Below are positions 49,350 through 59,660 of a stretch of 64,000 nt of DNA, in pieces. The stretch lies in contig CACLXL010000001.1 in NCBI GenBank assembly GCA_902610975.1, forward strand, positions 220,843 to 284,842, in the 5' to 3' direction. Under the pieces are notes generated by a model. It made no database searches. It was given only the letters and a program-made list of their open reading frames with translations, and was not told the origin of the DNA. Position 1 is the first letter of the stretch. The number at the start of each line of letters is the position of its first letter. The DNA comes from an uncultured Pelagibacteraceae bacterium (lineage in GTDB: Bacteria; Pseudomonadota; Alphaproteobacteria; Pelagibacterales; Pelagibacteraceae). Position numbers and translations under genes: made by a program.

Positions 49350-52300
49350 ATGTTTTTAACAGACTTATCTATTAAAAGACCTGTCGTAGCTTCAGTAATG
49401 AGCTTAGTATTAGTGATATTTGGTCTTGTAACTTTTCAAGAAATTCCAACTGATGAACTGCCTGATGTCCAGCCTCCTGTAGTAACAATTCAAACTGAGT
49501 ATAGAGGTGCATCGGCAGAAATTGTTGATACTCAAATAACTCAAAAAATTGAAGATTTTGTAGGAGGAACACCTGGATTAGAAACAATAGACTCATTTAG
49601 TGAGGATGAAAGTTCAAGAATTACATTAACATTTGAGACGAGTTTAAACTTAGATGACGTTGCCAACGATGTAAGAAGTTCTGTATCTAGAGTGCTAGAT
49701 AATTTACCTGAAGGTGCGGAACAGCCTGAAATTTTTAAACAAAGTGCGGGCATGAGAACTACTATGTGGTTGTCTTTTAACTCTGAAACTATGACTGATT
49801 TAGAATTAACTGATTACGCCGATAGATATTTAACTGATACTTTCTCTACTGTTGATGGGGTAGGCAGAGTACGCCTTGGTGGTCAAAGAGAACTTTCACT
49901 AAGAGTTTGGTTAGATCCAATTGCTTTGGCTGCAAGAGATCTTACTACTCAAGAAGTTGAGACAGTTCTCAGAAGAGAAAATACAGAGTTCCCGGCTGGA
50001 CGAATTGAATCAAGGGATATCGATCTTACTATAAAACTCGATAAAGCTTATAAAGAAGTAGAGAATTATAAAAATCTACCTCTAAAAAGAGCTAAGGACG
50101 GTTCAATCATAACCTTGTCAGATGTGTCAAGAGTCGAATTAGGAGCTGAGTCAACAAGAACTCTTTTTAAAGGTAATGGAAAGCAAGTTGTTGGTATAGG
50201 GATATATCAACAATCTGATGCAAATACCATCGCTGTAGCTAATGGTATAAAAAAAAAAATAAAAGAATTAAAACCTAGCTTGCCGCCAGATACCACCCTT
50301 GAAGTTTCATTTGATAGAAGTAATTATATAAAATCTGCTATTAAAGAAGTTTATAAAACACTTATCATTGCATTAATATTGGTAACTATTATTATTTATC
50401 TTTTTCTAGGCAACCTAAGAGCTTTAGTTGTCCCTGTAATAGCTTTGCCTGTTTCATTAATCTCAACTTTTTTATCAATTTATATTTTTGATTTTTCAAT
50501 TAATCTTTTTACTTTGATGGCCTTAGTGCTAGCTATCGGTATTGTGGTTGATGATGCCATTGTGATGCTTGAAAATATAGTGAGACGAATAGAGTTAGGC
50601 GATACACCTTTAGTTGCAGCTTACAAAGGTGCAAAGCAGGTATCATTTGCAATAATAGCTACAACTGTTGTGTTAGTAGCAGTATTTGTTCCTCTTATTT
50701 TTATTAAAGGAATTACAGGGGTTCTTTTTACTCAAACAGCAATTACTCTTGCATCGGCTGTGATTATTTCTAGCTTTGTTGCTTTATCATTAAGTCCAAT
50801 GTTAGCTAGTAAATTTTTACAAAAAAATATGCAAAAATCAAAGATTGTTTTAAAATTTGAGAAGTTTTTAAAAGATCTCACTTATCTTTACAAAGTTTCA
50901 CTATTAAATTGGATAAAGAAAAGAAAAACAATAACATTTTTTTTGTTGGGTACGCTTGCATTAACAATATTCTTTTTTAATTTTGCTAAGAAAGAATTAA
51001 TTGCTCCTGAAGATAGGGGAGCATTTTTTGTAATTGTAAAAGCTCCACAAGGATCTGGTTTTAATTTTACCAAAGATAGAGCAGAAGAAATTGAGGAATT
51101 GTTGCTTCCAAATGTAGGTAAAGGTGAATATAGAAAATTAATCATGAGAGTTCCAGGTTTTGGAAAGTCGGCCAAGCAAGTAAATAGTGGTTTTATAATT
51201 GTTCTTTTAGAGCCTTGGGCTAAAAGAGATCGTCACGGAGTTGAAATAATGAGAGAGTCTTTTGGAAAAATTGCAAGAGTACCAGGTGTTTTGGCTTTTC
51301 CAATAATGCCCCAGGGGATAAGGACTGGCGGAATAGAAAGTCCAGTGCAATTTGTTGTTTTGGGCAATACATATGAACAATTGATTGAGTGGAAAGAGAT
51401 AATTAAAAAAGAGGCAAGAAAAAATCCTGGTCTTACTTCTATTCAGGATGACTTTGATCTGAACAAACCTCAGCTAAATGTAAAAATAGATCAAAAAAAG
51501 GCTGCTGATCTTGGGGTTTCGACCGAAGATATTGGAAAAACTATAGAGACCATTTTTGGTTCTAAAAGAGTTACAAACTTTACAAGAGATGGAAAAGAAT
51601 ATTCTATAATTTTGCAAGGTGATATCAAAGATAGACAAGAGCCAGATAGTATAAGTAAAGTTTTTGTAAGATCTAAGAACAATGGAAAGCTCGTATCTGT
51701 GTCAAACTTAGTTGCATACGATGAAGAGGGACAATCTCCATTCTTAGCAAGATATAATAGGCAAAAAGCAGTTACCATTTCGGCAAGACTAGTTGGAGAC
51801 TATTCTCTAGATGAGGCTCTAAAGTTTTTAGTAGGTGTTGTAGAACAAAACACACCTCAAGCAAAAATTGCTTATAAAGGTGAAAGTGAAGAGTATAAAA
51901 AAACTAACACTGAACTTTATGTAATATTTGCTTTAGCATTAATTACTGCATACCTAGCCATGAGTGCTCAATTTGAAAGTTGGAGGCATCCGCTGACAAT
52001 TATGTTAACTGTGCCTATGGCTATTCTTGGAGGATTAATTGGTTTACTAGTAGTAGGGTCCTCATTAAACGTTTACAGTCAAATAGCATTAATCATTCTA
52101 ATCGGTCTCTCAGCTAAAAATGGAATCTTAATTGTGGAATTTGCAAATCAATTAAGGAAGGAAGGAAAAAATTTAGAAGTTGCTGTTTTTGAGGCAGCGG
52201 CTATTAGATTAAGACCTATTCTTATGACAAGTATCTCAACTATTATTGGAGTTTTACCACTTATTCTTGGAACTGGACCAGGTGCTGCAAGTCGATTAAC

Positions 52301-52445
52301 TGTTGGTATAACAATATTTGGTGGGATGTTATTTTCTACTTTTTTTACTCTTTACGTAATTCCTACTGTTTATACAATTGTTGGAAAGGGAACTAAGAGG
52401 ATAGATGCTGTTGAGCTTGAGTTACAAAAGCAACTTAAAAGATAA
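49350..52445 (+). CDS. RND family inner-membrane transporter
   Basis: A 1031-aa AcrB/MexB-type pump with 12 membrane segments and two large periplasmic loops. SIKRPVVASVMSLVLVIFG is the first segment, VLAIGIVVDDAIVMLENIV contains the proton-relay Asp pair of segment 4, and LIGLSAKNGILIVEFANQ is a segment 10/11 signature. It exports drugs, lipids or other hydrophobic substances by proton antiport. It follows the adaptor with no gap; no TolC-like gene is nearby. Confidence 0.93.
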   Translation: MFLTDLSIKRPVVASVMSLVLVIFGLVTFQEIPTDELPDVQPPVVTIQTEYRGASAEIVDTQITQKIEDFVGGTPGLETIDSFSEDESSRITLTFETSLNLDDVANDVRSSVSRVLDNLPEGAEQPEIFKQSAGMRTTMWLSFNSETMTDLELTDYADRYLTDTFSTVDGVGRVRLGGQRELSLRVWLDPIALAARDLTTQEVETVLRRENTEFPAGRIESRDIDLTIKLDKAYKEVENYKNLPLKRAKDGSIITLSDVSRVELGAESTRTLFKGNGKQVVGIGIYQQSDANTIAVANGIKKKIKELKPSLPPDTTLEVSFDRSNYIKSAIKEVYKTLIIALILVTIIIYLFLGNLRALVVPVIALPVSLISTFLSIYIFDFSINLFTLMALVLAIGIVVDDAIVMLENIVRRIELGDTPLVAAYKGAKQVSFAIIATTVVLVAVFVPLIFIKGITGVLFTQTAITLASAVIISSFVALSLSPMLASKFLQKNMQKSKIVLKFEKFLKDLTYLYKVSLLNWIKKRKTITFFLLGTLALTIFFFNFAKKELIAPEDRGAFFVIVKAPQGSGFNFTKDRAEEIEELLLPNVGKGEYRKLIMRVPGFGKSAKQVNSGFIIVLLEPWAKRDRHGVEIMRESFGKIARVPGVLAFPIMPQGIRTGGIESPVQFVVLGNTYEQLIEWKEIIKKEARKNPGLTSIQDDFDLNKPQLNVKIDQKKAADLGVSTEDIGKTIETIFGSKRVTNFTRDGKEYSIILQGDIKDRQEPDSISKVFVRSKNNGKLVSVSNLVAYDEEGQSPFLARYNRQKAVTISARLVGDYSLDEALKFLVGVVEQNTPQAKIAYKGESEEYKKTNTELYVIFALALITAYLAMSAQFESWRHPLTIMLTVPMAILGGLIGLLVVGSSLNVYSQIALIILIGLSAKNGILIVEFANQLRKEGKNLEVAVFEAAAIRLRPILMTSISTIIGVLPLILGTGPGAASRLTVGITIFGGMLFSTFFTLYVIPTVYTIVGKGTKRIDAVELELQKQLKR

Positions 52446-53034
52446 TATATTTATTTTTATCAAGATTTTTTTTACAGAGCGTTAATTGCTTTCTATATTT
52501 TTTTGCCAGCTCCTTAACAGATTTTGCATATATAATGGCTTTTTTATCTTTTGAATAATTTTTATAATCTCCCCAACCTTTGTAATAAGCTAAATATTGT
52601 CGATAAGGATCTTTTTTGGAAATTTTCAATATCTTATTAGTTTTATGTATGTACCATCCTATAAAATCTACTGAGTCTTTAAATCTTGCTCTCGTTGCTA
52701 GTGGATTATTTGTCTCTCTTTTATATTGTTCCCAAGTACCCTTAACTGCTTGAGAATATCCAAATGAGGAAGAAGGTCTTTTAAAGGGTATTACTTTAAA
52801 TAATTTGGTTCTTGGAGGTTTTGCAAGCCAATTGAAGTCACTTTCTTTTTTAACAAAAGCAAGCTGCAGATGAATAGGTGCCCCCCATTTTTCATAAGAA
52901 GCCTTCGAATGTTTGTACCATAAATATCTTTCTTCAAAGATAGCACAACTATTTTGCGTATTTTTTGGTATTGAAGAACAAGCACTTAAAACTAAAAAAA
53001 TTAAAATAATTATTACTTTTTTAAAAGGAATCAC
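52435..53034 (-). CDS. Lytic-transglycosylase-like lipoprotein
   Basis: A 199-aa lipoprotein with lipobox LVLSACSS (Cys19). The SLT-like core reads LQLAFVKKESDFNW, where the Glu in KKESDF is at the catalytic position, then SSFGYSQAVKGTWEQY and YLAYYKGWGDY. It probably cleaves or binds peptidoglycan in the periplasm. The gene overlaps the 3' end of the RND pump by 11 bases on the opposite strand. Confidence 0.8.
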   Translation of the reverse strand: MIPFKKVIIILIFLVLSACSSIPKNTQNSCAIFEERYLWYKHSKASYEKWGAPIHLQLAFVKKESDFNWLAKPPRTKLFKVIPFKRPSSSFGYSQAVKGTWEQYKRETNNPLATRARFKDSVDFIGWYIHKTNKILKISKKDPYRQYLAYYKGWGDYKNYSKDKKAIIYAKSVKELAKKYRKQLTLCKKNLDKNKYIIF

Positions 53035-53054
53035 TAAGTAATTTATACTAAAAA

Positions 53055-53552
53055 TTAATTAAGCTTTCTCCATTTTTCTGGCTCCATAAACTTCCCTTGC
53101 CATAGACCTAATTTATTTTCTTTTGCAAATTCTTCATCTGGTACATATTTTTTAGAATATCTTCTATATGCTATTGCAAAACCGTTTCTTACCATCCACT
53201 GATTTAAGTTAGTTTTTCCTTTAAAGCAGGTAGCAATATATCTTTTGTATCTATCTTTAGATGAAGAAATACATTTTATTTCAGAAGTGTTAATTTTAGT
53301 TATTAATTTTTCTTTTGAAACTCTGCCACAGCTATAATCTTTATAAAATGTAAAGCCAATTAAAAATGAAATTTTAAAGGACTCTTTTTTACATTGTTGT
53401 CTCATTTCTGGGGCATCTATTCCTTCTAATCTAAATTTATAATTATTTATATGAATTGTATCTCCATCAACAACTTTTGGGATGCCAGATATTTCCTCTG
53501 CTATAGAATTAGATAGCACAACCAAAAATATTATAATTATACGAATGAACAT
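53055..53552 (-). CDS. Secreted staphylococcal-nuclease-like (SNase) protein
   Basis: A 165-aa protein with a signal peptide (residues 1-18, ending SIAEE) and an SNase domain. Key residues are visible: VDGDTIHI (Asp), RLEGIDAPEM (Arg and Asp/Glu), and KDRYKRYIATC (Arg). It would cleave DNA or RNA in the periplasm. It carries several Cys, fitting an oxidising location. It follows the VanZ gene directly. Confidence 0.85.
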   Translation of the reverse strand: MFIRIIIIFLVVLSNSIAEEISGIPKVVDGDTIHINNYKFRLEGIDAPEMRQQCKKESFKISFLIGFTFYKDYSCGRVSKEKLITKINTSEIKCISSSKDRYKRYIATCFKGKTNLNQWMVRNGFAIAYRRYSKKYVPDEEFAKENKLGLWQGKFMEPEKWRKLN

Positions 53553-53945
53553 CTAATTTTGAAGTTTTTTAAAAAATTTAAATATTAAAAAAGCTAACAT
53601 CACTCCCAAACCATTTGCATACAAGTCGTTAAGTTCAAATGCTCGATTAGGAATAAAATGATGTAATAATTCTAAAATTACTGAAATTAAAAATAAAAAA
53701 GAAAAACTATTTATAAGTTTTTTTTGATTACTCCGAAATATAAAACCTAAAATACTTAAATAGAAAAAAAATATTAAATGATTAATAGAAGTTCCTATTG
53801 GATTTGAAATAAAATCGGGTTGTTTTCCCAAATTTCCGTATAAAAAATAACCAATTAAACTTCCTGGGAACAAATAAAGAATTAGTAGAATTATAAATGA
53901 AAAATAGAATAAATATTTTAAAGCAAAGAAGATAGTGTTTTTCAT
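53553..53945 (-). CDS. VanZ-family membrane protein
   Basis: A 130-aa membrane protein with four membrane segments. SNPIGTSINHLIFFFYLSIL and FLISVILELLHHFIPNRAFE, then DLYANGLGVMLAFLIF, match VanZ-like proteins, where ELxH-, P-R and D-xANxxG are characteristic. Function is unknown; in some bacteria VanZ alters sensitivity to cell-wall antibiotics. It is directly followed by the SNase gene. Confidence 0.83.
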   Translation of the reverse strand: MKNTIFFALKYLFYFSFIILLILYLFPGSLIGYFLYGNLGKQPDFISNPIGTSINHLIFFFYLSILGFIFRSNQKKLINSFSFLFLISVILELLHHFIPNRAFELNDLYANGLGVMLAFLIFKFFKKLQN

Positions 53946-53985
53946 TTAGATTTTAATATAGTACATAATAACTTAATTAACTTAT

Positions 53986-54705
53986 ATGAGTAAATTGATC
54001 CTAACAAGACATGGCCAGAGTATCTGGAATGCTGAAAATAGATTTACAGGCTGGGTAGATGTTGACCTTTCAGAGAAAGGTAAAGAAGAAGCTAAAAAAT
54101 CAGGAGAGTTAATTAGTGAATTGAATATTAAAATAGATATTAGTTATACCTCTTATCTTAAAAGAGCAATTGAAACGCTCACAATTATCTTAAAAAAATT
54201 AAATTTATCCATGAAGTTTAATACTGCTTGGGAATTAAATGAAAGACATTACGGATCATTAACGGGTTTAAACAAGGAAGAAACAAAAAAGAAAATTGGT
54301 GAAGAACAATTTAAAAAATATAGAAGATCATGGGACGTTGCACCACCTCCCATGGCTAAAGATAGTAATTACCTTGAAAACTTTAGCCCTTTAAATGATG
54401 GAATTCCCAAAAATAAAATTCCTTTTACCGAGTCTCTAAAGCATACTTATGAACGAGTAGTTCCCTTTTATAATTTTGAAATAAAAAAAAATTTGGAAAA
54501 TGGAAAAAATATTTTGATATCGGCTCATGGAAATTCATTAAGAGCATTATGTAAATCTCTATTTAAGATTTCAGATATTAAAATTAATGAGCTTGAAATT
54601 CCAACAGGGAACCCATTGATAATTGATTTTGATAATCAATTAAAAATTCAAAAATATTATTATTTAGACAAATCAAGATCTAAAGATATAATTTTTAATC
54701 AATAG
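53986..54705 (+). CDS. gpmA: Phosphoglycerate mutase (cofactor-dependent)
   Basis: A 239-aa enzyme interconverting 3- and 2-phosphoglycerate in glycolysis. TRHGQSIWNAENRFTGWVDV gives the phosphohistidine loop, NERHYGSLTGLNK the catalytic Glu and His region, and SAHGNSLRALC the second His. Length fits GpmA. The 3' end overlaps the convergent murU by 11 bases. Confidence 0.94.
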   Translation: MSKLILTRHGQSIWNAENRFTGWVDVDLSEKGKEEAKKSGELISELNIKIDISYTSYLKRAIETLTIILKKLNLSMKFNTAWELNERHYGSLTGLNKEETKKKIGEEQFKKYRRSWDVAPPPMAKDSNYLENFSPLNDGIPKNKIPFTESLKHTYERVVPFYNFEIKKNLENGKNILISAHGNSLRALCKSLFKISDIKINELEIPTGNPLIIDFDNQLKIQKYYYLDKSRSKDIIFNQ

Positions 54706-55393
54706 AACTTAAAGAAGATATTTTTTCAAACATTTCTAAGGTGTTTAAATGATAAAATTTTTGATTACTTTCCAAACCACCAAGATTTTTTTCACTTATC
54801 AATTTTGCCCAAACTTCATTCATTGAAAAAATATCTTTATTAAAAGAGACAAATTGATCTTTTTTTATTATTTGTAAGCCAGTAAAAATAAATTGATTAT
54901 GTTCATCTTTAGAAACTAAATTATTGTTTAAGTTAAAGTCACCCTTGAATGAGTTATCCAAAGATAATTTTTTTTTCACCAGTAATAAACACGGTCTTTT
55001 TTTTGTGAAATACTCTTTTTCTAAAGATTGAACTTCTTTAGAATATTTATTACTCCAGAGTGTATCTGGATTTATTACAAAAAAAGGGTTTTCCTTGAAA
55101 TCTTTTGTCCCTTTTTTTACTCCACCCCCAGTATCTAGTAATGAATCTTTTTCATTTGATATTTTGATTTTAACTTCTGTTTTAAAATCTGAGATATATT
55201 TTTCAATTTGATCGCCAAGGTGATGAATATTTACGCTAATTTCTTTTACACCGTTATTAATTAGAAGATTAATAGCTCTTTCAAGAAGAGTAATGCCACC
55301 TATTTCTATTAATGGTTTTGGTTTTTTATTAGTTAGAGGTTGCATTCTTTTTCCTAAGCCTGCAGCCAATATCATTCCATGTCTAATTTTCAT
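54695..55393 (-). CDS. murU: MurNAc-1-phosphate uridylyltransferase-like MurU
   Basis: A 232-aa nucleotidyltransferase. MILAAGLGKRMQPLTNKKP is the NTP-binding motif with KP-L, then VNIHHLGDQIEKYI and FFVINPDTLWSN (metal Asp). It fits MurU of the peptidoglycan recycling route, which makes UDP-MurNAc from MurNAc-1-P. The amgK gene overlaps its start by four bases and tsaE follows upstream, the known alphaproteobacterial order. Confidence 0.85.
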   Translation of the reverse strand: MKIRHGMILAAGLGKRMQPLTNKKPKPLIEIGGITLLERAINLLINNGVKEISVNIHHLGDQIEKYISDFKTEVKIKISNEKDSLLDTGGGVKKGTKDFKENPFFVINPDTLWSNKYSKEVQSLEKEYFTKKRPCLLLVKKKLSLDNSFKGDFNLNNNLVSKDEHNQFIFTGLQIIKKDQFVSFNKDIFSMNEVWAKLISEKNLGGLESNQKFYHLNTLEMFEKISSLSSID

Positions 55394-56352
55394 AAATTAT
55401 TTATTTTTTTTAACTTTTGTATTTTTAAATATTTTTTTAACATTAATTTAAAATTTTTAAAGACGGGATTTTTGAGACGTCTCTCGATCAAACGCCAAGT
55501 GTAAGGCAAATATTTTAGGTAATTGGGTTTACCGTCTCTTTTGAAAAGTCTCACAAATATACCTAAAATTTTTAGATTTCTTTGTACAGATAATATTTCA
55601 AAATCATTTTTTAAATTTTTGTATTGCTCTTTTTTTAATTTAGATTTGGAATAATAAAAATTAAATAATCTTTCTTGTAAAGTTGAAGGAAGTTTAATCC
55701 TTACATCATCTATCAATGAAGCCAAATCGTAAAGTGGATTTCCAATTATTGCATCCTGACTATCTATTAAACCAAGTTTATTTTTATTTACCATTATGTT
55801 CGATGCATGAAAATCTCTGTGAACAAAAACTGTATTTTTAAAATAAAGTTTTTTATATACTTTGGTTAATTCTTTTTTTAAGATATTTTTAATTTTTTTT
55901 TGTTTTGAACTTTTTAAACAGTGCTGCAAATACCAATCGAAAAATAAATCAGATTCTTTATGAAGATTTTTAATCGAGTAATTCTGAAAATTAATTTTAT
56001 ATTTTCCAAAATAATAAGTTCGTTTTGGTTTAATATTTTGTAATTTGATAATAATCTTAATCAAATCTTTATAATTATTTAATTTACTTTTCTTTTTAAT
56101 TATAAATTCATAAAACGATTTATTTCCTAAATCTGAAATCTCAATAATGTTGTTGTCGTAATGATTGGTAATTAACTTTGGTACATAAATCTTATTTTTT
56201 TTTAAAATATTATTAACTACGATGTAAGTGATTAAATTTTTGAATTTTTCTTTTTTTGCTTGAACTATAATTGATGTATGCCGTCCTTTTTGTAATCTAT
56301 AAAATTCCCTGAATGATGCATCACCTGAAATTTTTTTAAGTTTATAATTCAT
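55390..56352 (-). CDS. amgK: Anomeric MurNAc/GlcNAc kinase-like AmgK
   Basis: A 320-aa aminoglycoside-phosphotransferase-fold kinase. VHRDFHASNIMV is the catalytic loop and GLIDSQDAIIGNPLYDLASL the metal-binding Asp motif; SGDASFREFYRL is the N-terminal nucleotide loop. AmgK makes MurNAc-1-P from MurNAc, and MurU uses it next. It lies between tsaE and murU with overlaps of 11 and four bases, so the three are cotranscribed. Confidence 0.85.
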   Translation of the reverse strand: MNYKLKKISGDASFREFYRLQKGRHTSIIVQAKKEKFKNLITYIVVNNILKKNKIYVPKLITNHYDNNIIEISDLGNKSFYEFIIKKKSKLNNYKDLIKIIIKLQNIKPKRTYYFGKYKINFQNYSIKNLHKESDLFFDWYLQHCLKSSKQKKIKNILKKELTKVYKKLYFKNTVFVHRDFHASNIMVNKNKLGLIDSQDAIIGNPLYDLASLIDDVRIKLPSTLQERLFNFYYSKSKLKKEQYKNLKNDFEILSVQRNLKILGIFVRLFKRDGKPNYLKYLPYTWRLIERRLKNPVFKNFKLMLKKYLKIQKLKKINNL

Positions 56353-56791
56353 TTAAAATTTCCCACTTACCCGAACCTATAAATTTTATCTTTCTCTGAT
56401 TTTCATTTTTAGCGTAATTTAGATGTATTTCTAACTTATTAGATAATGGAATATTAATAAGTTGTGGCCACTCTACAATCTTAACTGTCTCTTGTTGATC
56501 TGTAAAAATACCTAAATGTCTTAATTCGCTTTCATCTTTTATTCTATAAAGATCATAATGCATAATTTTAATATTTTTTAAATCATACTCATAAAGCAGA
56601 TTAAAAGTAGGACTTAGTACTTCTGTAATCTTTTCCCCATTTTTTTCTTGTAAGTAATTTATCAAATATCTTGAAAAGGTAGTTTTTCCTACGCCAATAT
56701 CGCCGATTAAAAATATACAATCATTTTTAGTTAGTTGGTCTGCAACTTTTTTTGATAAAGAATTTAAATGTTCTAAGGATTTAACAATCAT
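56342..56791 (-). CDS. tsaE: tRNA threonylcarbamoyladenosine synthesis ATPase TsaE
   Basis: A 149-aa P-loop ATPase needed for the t6A modification of tRNA. IGDIGVGKTTFSRYL is Walker A; LSPTFNLLYEYDL, HYDLYRI and EWPQLI are the family motifs. The gene is between ahcY and amgK on the minus strand. Confidence 0.93.
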   Translation of the reverse strand: MIVKSLEHLNSLSKKVADQLTKNDCIFLIGDIGVGKTTFSRYLINYLQEKNGEKITEVLSPTFNLLYEYDLKNIKIMHYDLYRIKDESELRHLGIFTDQQETVKIVEWPQLINIPLSNKLEIHLNYAKNENQRKIKFIGSGKWEILNEL

Positions 56792-56801
56792 TTGCTACTG
56801 T

Positions 56802-58091
56802 TTAGTAGCGGTAAGTATCTGGTTTAAATGGTCCTGATGGTTTAACGCTAATATAATCTGCTTGATCTTTAGACATTTTAGTTAATTTTGCACCAACTTT
56901 TTCTAAATGCAACATTGCAACTTTTTCATCTAAGTGTTTTGGTAATACATAAACTTTATTTTCATATTTATCTGAATTATTCCAGAGTTCTATTTGTGCT
57001 ATGACTTGATTTGTAAATGACGCACTCATAACAAAACTTGGGTGACCTGTTGCGCATCCAAGATTTACGAGTCTTCCCTCCGCTAATAAAATAATTCTTT
57101 TTTTACTTGGTAGCTCTATTTCATGGACCTGAGGTTTTATTTCATCCCATTTATAGTTCTTCAAAGCTTCAACCTGAATTTCGTTATCAAAATGTCCAAT
57201 GTTACATAAGATAGCTCTATCTTTCATATTTCTCATATGATCTGCGGTTACTATATCTTTGTTTCCGGTAGCAGTTACAACAATATCAGCGTCTTTAATT
57301 GCATCATCCATTAAAACTACTTCGTAGCCTTCCATCGCTGCTTGTAAAGCACAAATTGGATCTGTTTCTGTTACCATTACTCTTGCACCTGCTTGACGCA
57401 AAGAGGCTGCACTGCCTTTTCCAACATCTCCGAAACCTGCAACAACTGCTACTTTACCAGACATCATTACGTCTGTAGCTCTTTTGATTCCATCAACTAA
57501 ACTTTCTCTACATCCATATAAGTTATCAAATTTTGATTTTGTCACTGAGTCGTTAACATTGAATGCAGGAACCATTAATTGTTTATTCGTTTCCATTTTT
57601 TTTAAAGCTAACACTCCAGTTGTTGTTTCTTCTGAAATTCCTTTTACACCCCTTAAAATATCTTTATAATCTTTATGCATTAAACCTGTTAAATCTCCTC
57701 CATCATCCAAAATCATATTTGGTTTCCAATCTTTTTTTCCCTCTATCGTCTGTTTTACACACCACCAATATTCCTCCTCGGTTTCGCCTTTCCAAGCAAA
57801 AACTGGTATACCTGCTTTAGCTATTGCTGCTGCTGCATGATCTTGTGTGGAAAAAATATTACAAGAAGACCATCTCACTTCTGCACCTAGATCAACCAAG
57901 GTCTCAATAAGAACTGCAGTTTGAATTGTCATATGCAAACAGCCTAAGATTTTTGCATCCTTTAGGGGTTTTTTCCCTTTATACTCTTTTCTAAGCGCCA
58001 TCAAACCTGGCATTTCTGATTCGGCTATGGAAATTTCTTTCCTACCAAAATCAGCTAAACTTATATCTTTTACTTTGTAATCTTGTCCCAT
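56802..58091 (-). CDS. ahcY: S-adenosylhomocysteinase
   Basis: A 429-aa NAD-dependent enzyme splitting S-adenosylhomocysteine. [17 protein letters not shown] is the standard N-terminus, [20 protein letters not shown] the NAD loop, [20 protein letters not shown] the substrate region and [11 protein letters not shown] the C-terminal motif. I choose ATG 58091 over the ATG at 58130, which adds 13 unconserved residues. chvG ends 48 bases upstream. No SAM or SAH riboswitch was recognised in this gap. Confidence 0.95.
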   Translation of the reverse strand: MGQDYKVKDISLADFGRKEISIAESEMPGLMALRKEYKGKKPLKDAKILGCLHMTIQTAVLIETLVDLGAEVRWSSCNIFSTQDHAAAAIAKAGIPVFAWKGETEEEYWWCVKQTIEGKKDWKPNMILDDGGDLTGLMHKDYKDILRGVKGISEETTTGVLALKKMETNKQLMVPAFNVNDSVTKSKFDNLYGCRESLVDGIKRATDVMMSGKVAVVAGFGDVGKGSAASLRQAGARVMVTETDPICALQAAMEGYEVVLMDDAIKDADIVVTATGNKDIVTADHMRNMKDRAILCNIGHFDNEIQVEALKNYKWDEIKPQVHEIELPSKKRIILLAEGRLVNLGCATGHPSFVMSASFTNQVIAQIELWNNSDKYENKVYVLPKHLDEKVAMLHLEKVGAKLTKMSKDQADYISVKPSGPFKPDTYRY

Positions 58092-58139
58092 TTTGAATTT
58101 GTTAATATCAACATAAGCATATCTAATCAAGAAAGAACA

Positions 58140-59660
58140 CTAGGAAAATTTAGGTAATAATACTTCTACTTGCGCACCTTTAGTATTCAGTCTATTTGAC
58201 GCTGCTACAGTGCCTTTATGTAGTTCAACAATATTTTTAACAATATTGAGACCTAAACCAGAATGCTTTCCAAAGCTTTTTGGCCTATTACTATAGAAAC
58301 GTTTGAAGATTTTTTGAGGAGAGGTCTCAGAAAAACCTGGGCCTTCATCTTGAATTTTCATTACTAGGTTTTTTGTTGTTTCCTCTACGCTTATTTCAAT
58401 TTTTTGATTATCTTGACTAAATGAAATAGAATTGTCTAATAAGTTTGCTATCACCTGCTCTAATCTATTTTCAATTCCTAATATAAATTTCCCGTTTTTT
58501 GAGCTTATTTTTTCTTTTATTTTTATTTGAATATTCTTATTTTGATTACTCAGATCTTGTTTAAAATCTTCTACTACATTATTGATTATTTCAATTAAAT
58601 TTATTTTACTCATTTTCTCCCTAGATAAAGAAGCCTCATCTTTGAGCATTTGTGAATAATCCGTTATTAATCTTTCTATTCTTTCAACATCGTGATTAAT
58701 TATTTTTAAAAGTTTTTCACTTTCATCTTTACCAGTTGTTTTATCTAGCAATTCTGATGCGCTCTTTAACGATGCTAGTGGGTTTCTAATTTCGTGAGCT
58801 AAATCATTAGAAAATGTTTCTGCCCTATTTGTTCTATGTTGAAGTTCTTTTGTCATTTCGTCAATTGACATAGTAAGTTTTCCAATTTCATCATCTCTTA
58901 CGAAAACTTTTTTTATATTAATGCTTTCTGAGGATTTCTTCTTTATCGAGTCACTGTATCTTACTAATAAACCAATTGGTTTTAAAACATATTTGTTAAG
59001 AAACATTGAAAAAATTAAAATTACGAGAGCTACAGCGAAAACAGTTCTAATAATAAAATCTTTTCTCTCTTTAACTGCATTAATAATATCATTAGCTTGT
59101 TCAGAAACTAAAATATATCCGATGCCCTCTTCTTGAAGTTTAACTTCACTCAATGTTTTAACAAAAAAATCATTTTTATTAATTTCAGATATTGTTAGAG
59201 GATTACCGTCATATTTTTCTAATATTGTGTTTAAATTATTTTCATTTTTTTTATTTAAAGGCACGGAAGAATATTTATTTGCTGAATTTTTTTCATCAAT
59301 AGCCTCTTCTATTATCACATCTGATCTAGAAAAAACATTTTGATCTAAATCTAAAATATTAGTATCGCCAATTAATTTTCCATCGGAGTCATAAAACTGA
59401 ACACGATCCAAGCTCTGGAATAAAAATCTTGTGGAAAGTAAAAAAGTTCTTATACCATTTGAGCTGTAATCTACGTTTAACCTTTCAAGATGATCAACTG
59501 TATTACTTATAATAATTTTGTGGTTTATCGCTCTTTTTTTAACAAGATTTGGTTGAATTGCTTTTAGGTAAAATATTGTGAATAAACCGAGTATAGAAAA
59601 TGTAGTTAAATTAAATAATAAAAATTTTTTTAGAATTGAAGCTGTTTTTTTTGATTTCAT
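58140..59660 (-). CDS. chvG: Sensor histidine kinase ChvG-like
   Basis: A 506-aa sensor kinase. Two membrane segments (about 14-33 and 203-222) bracket a periplasmic domain, then HAMP (about 225-275), the phosphoacceptor motif SNDLAHEIRNPLASLKSASE, and an ATPase domain with DNSISFS, DEGPGFSE and HSGLGLNIVK. The order chvI-chvG-ahcY recalls the alphaproteobacterial chvI-chvG-hprK-pts-ahcY cluster with the PTS genes lost. In rhizobia ChvG responds to acidity and envelope state; the signal here is unknown. Confidence 0.87.
   Translation of the reverse strand: MKSKKTASILKKFLLFNLTTFSILGLFTIFYLKAIQPNLVKKRAINHKIIISNTVDHLERLNVDYSSNGIRTFLLSTRFLFQSLDRVQFYDSDGKLIGDTNILDLDQNVFSRSDVIIEEAIDEKNSANKYSSVPLNKKNENNLNTILEKYDGNPLTISEINKNDFFVKTLSEVKLQEEGIGYILVSEQANDIINAVKERKDFIIRTVFAVALVILIFSMFLNKYVLKPIGLLVRYSDSIKKKSSESINIKKVFVRDDEIGKLTMSIDEMTKELQHRTNRAETFSNDLAHEIRNPLASLKSASELLDKTTGKDESEKLLKIINHDVERIERLITDYSQMLKDEASLSREKMSKINLIEIINNVVEDFKQDLSNQNKNIQIKIKEKISSKNGKFILGIENRLEQVIANLLDNSISFSQDNQKIEISVEETTKNLVMKIQDEGPGFSETSPQKIFKRFYSNRPKSFGKHSGLGLNIVKNIVELHKGTVAASNRLNTKGAQVEVLLPKFS

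Noticed and set aside
58092..58139. Possible SAM or SAH riboswitch before ahcY
   Set aside because: Only 48 bases separate chvG and ahcY, and no SAH, SAM-II, SAM-V or SAM/SAH motif could be recognised.
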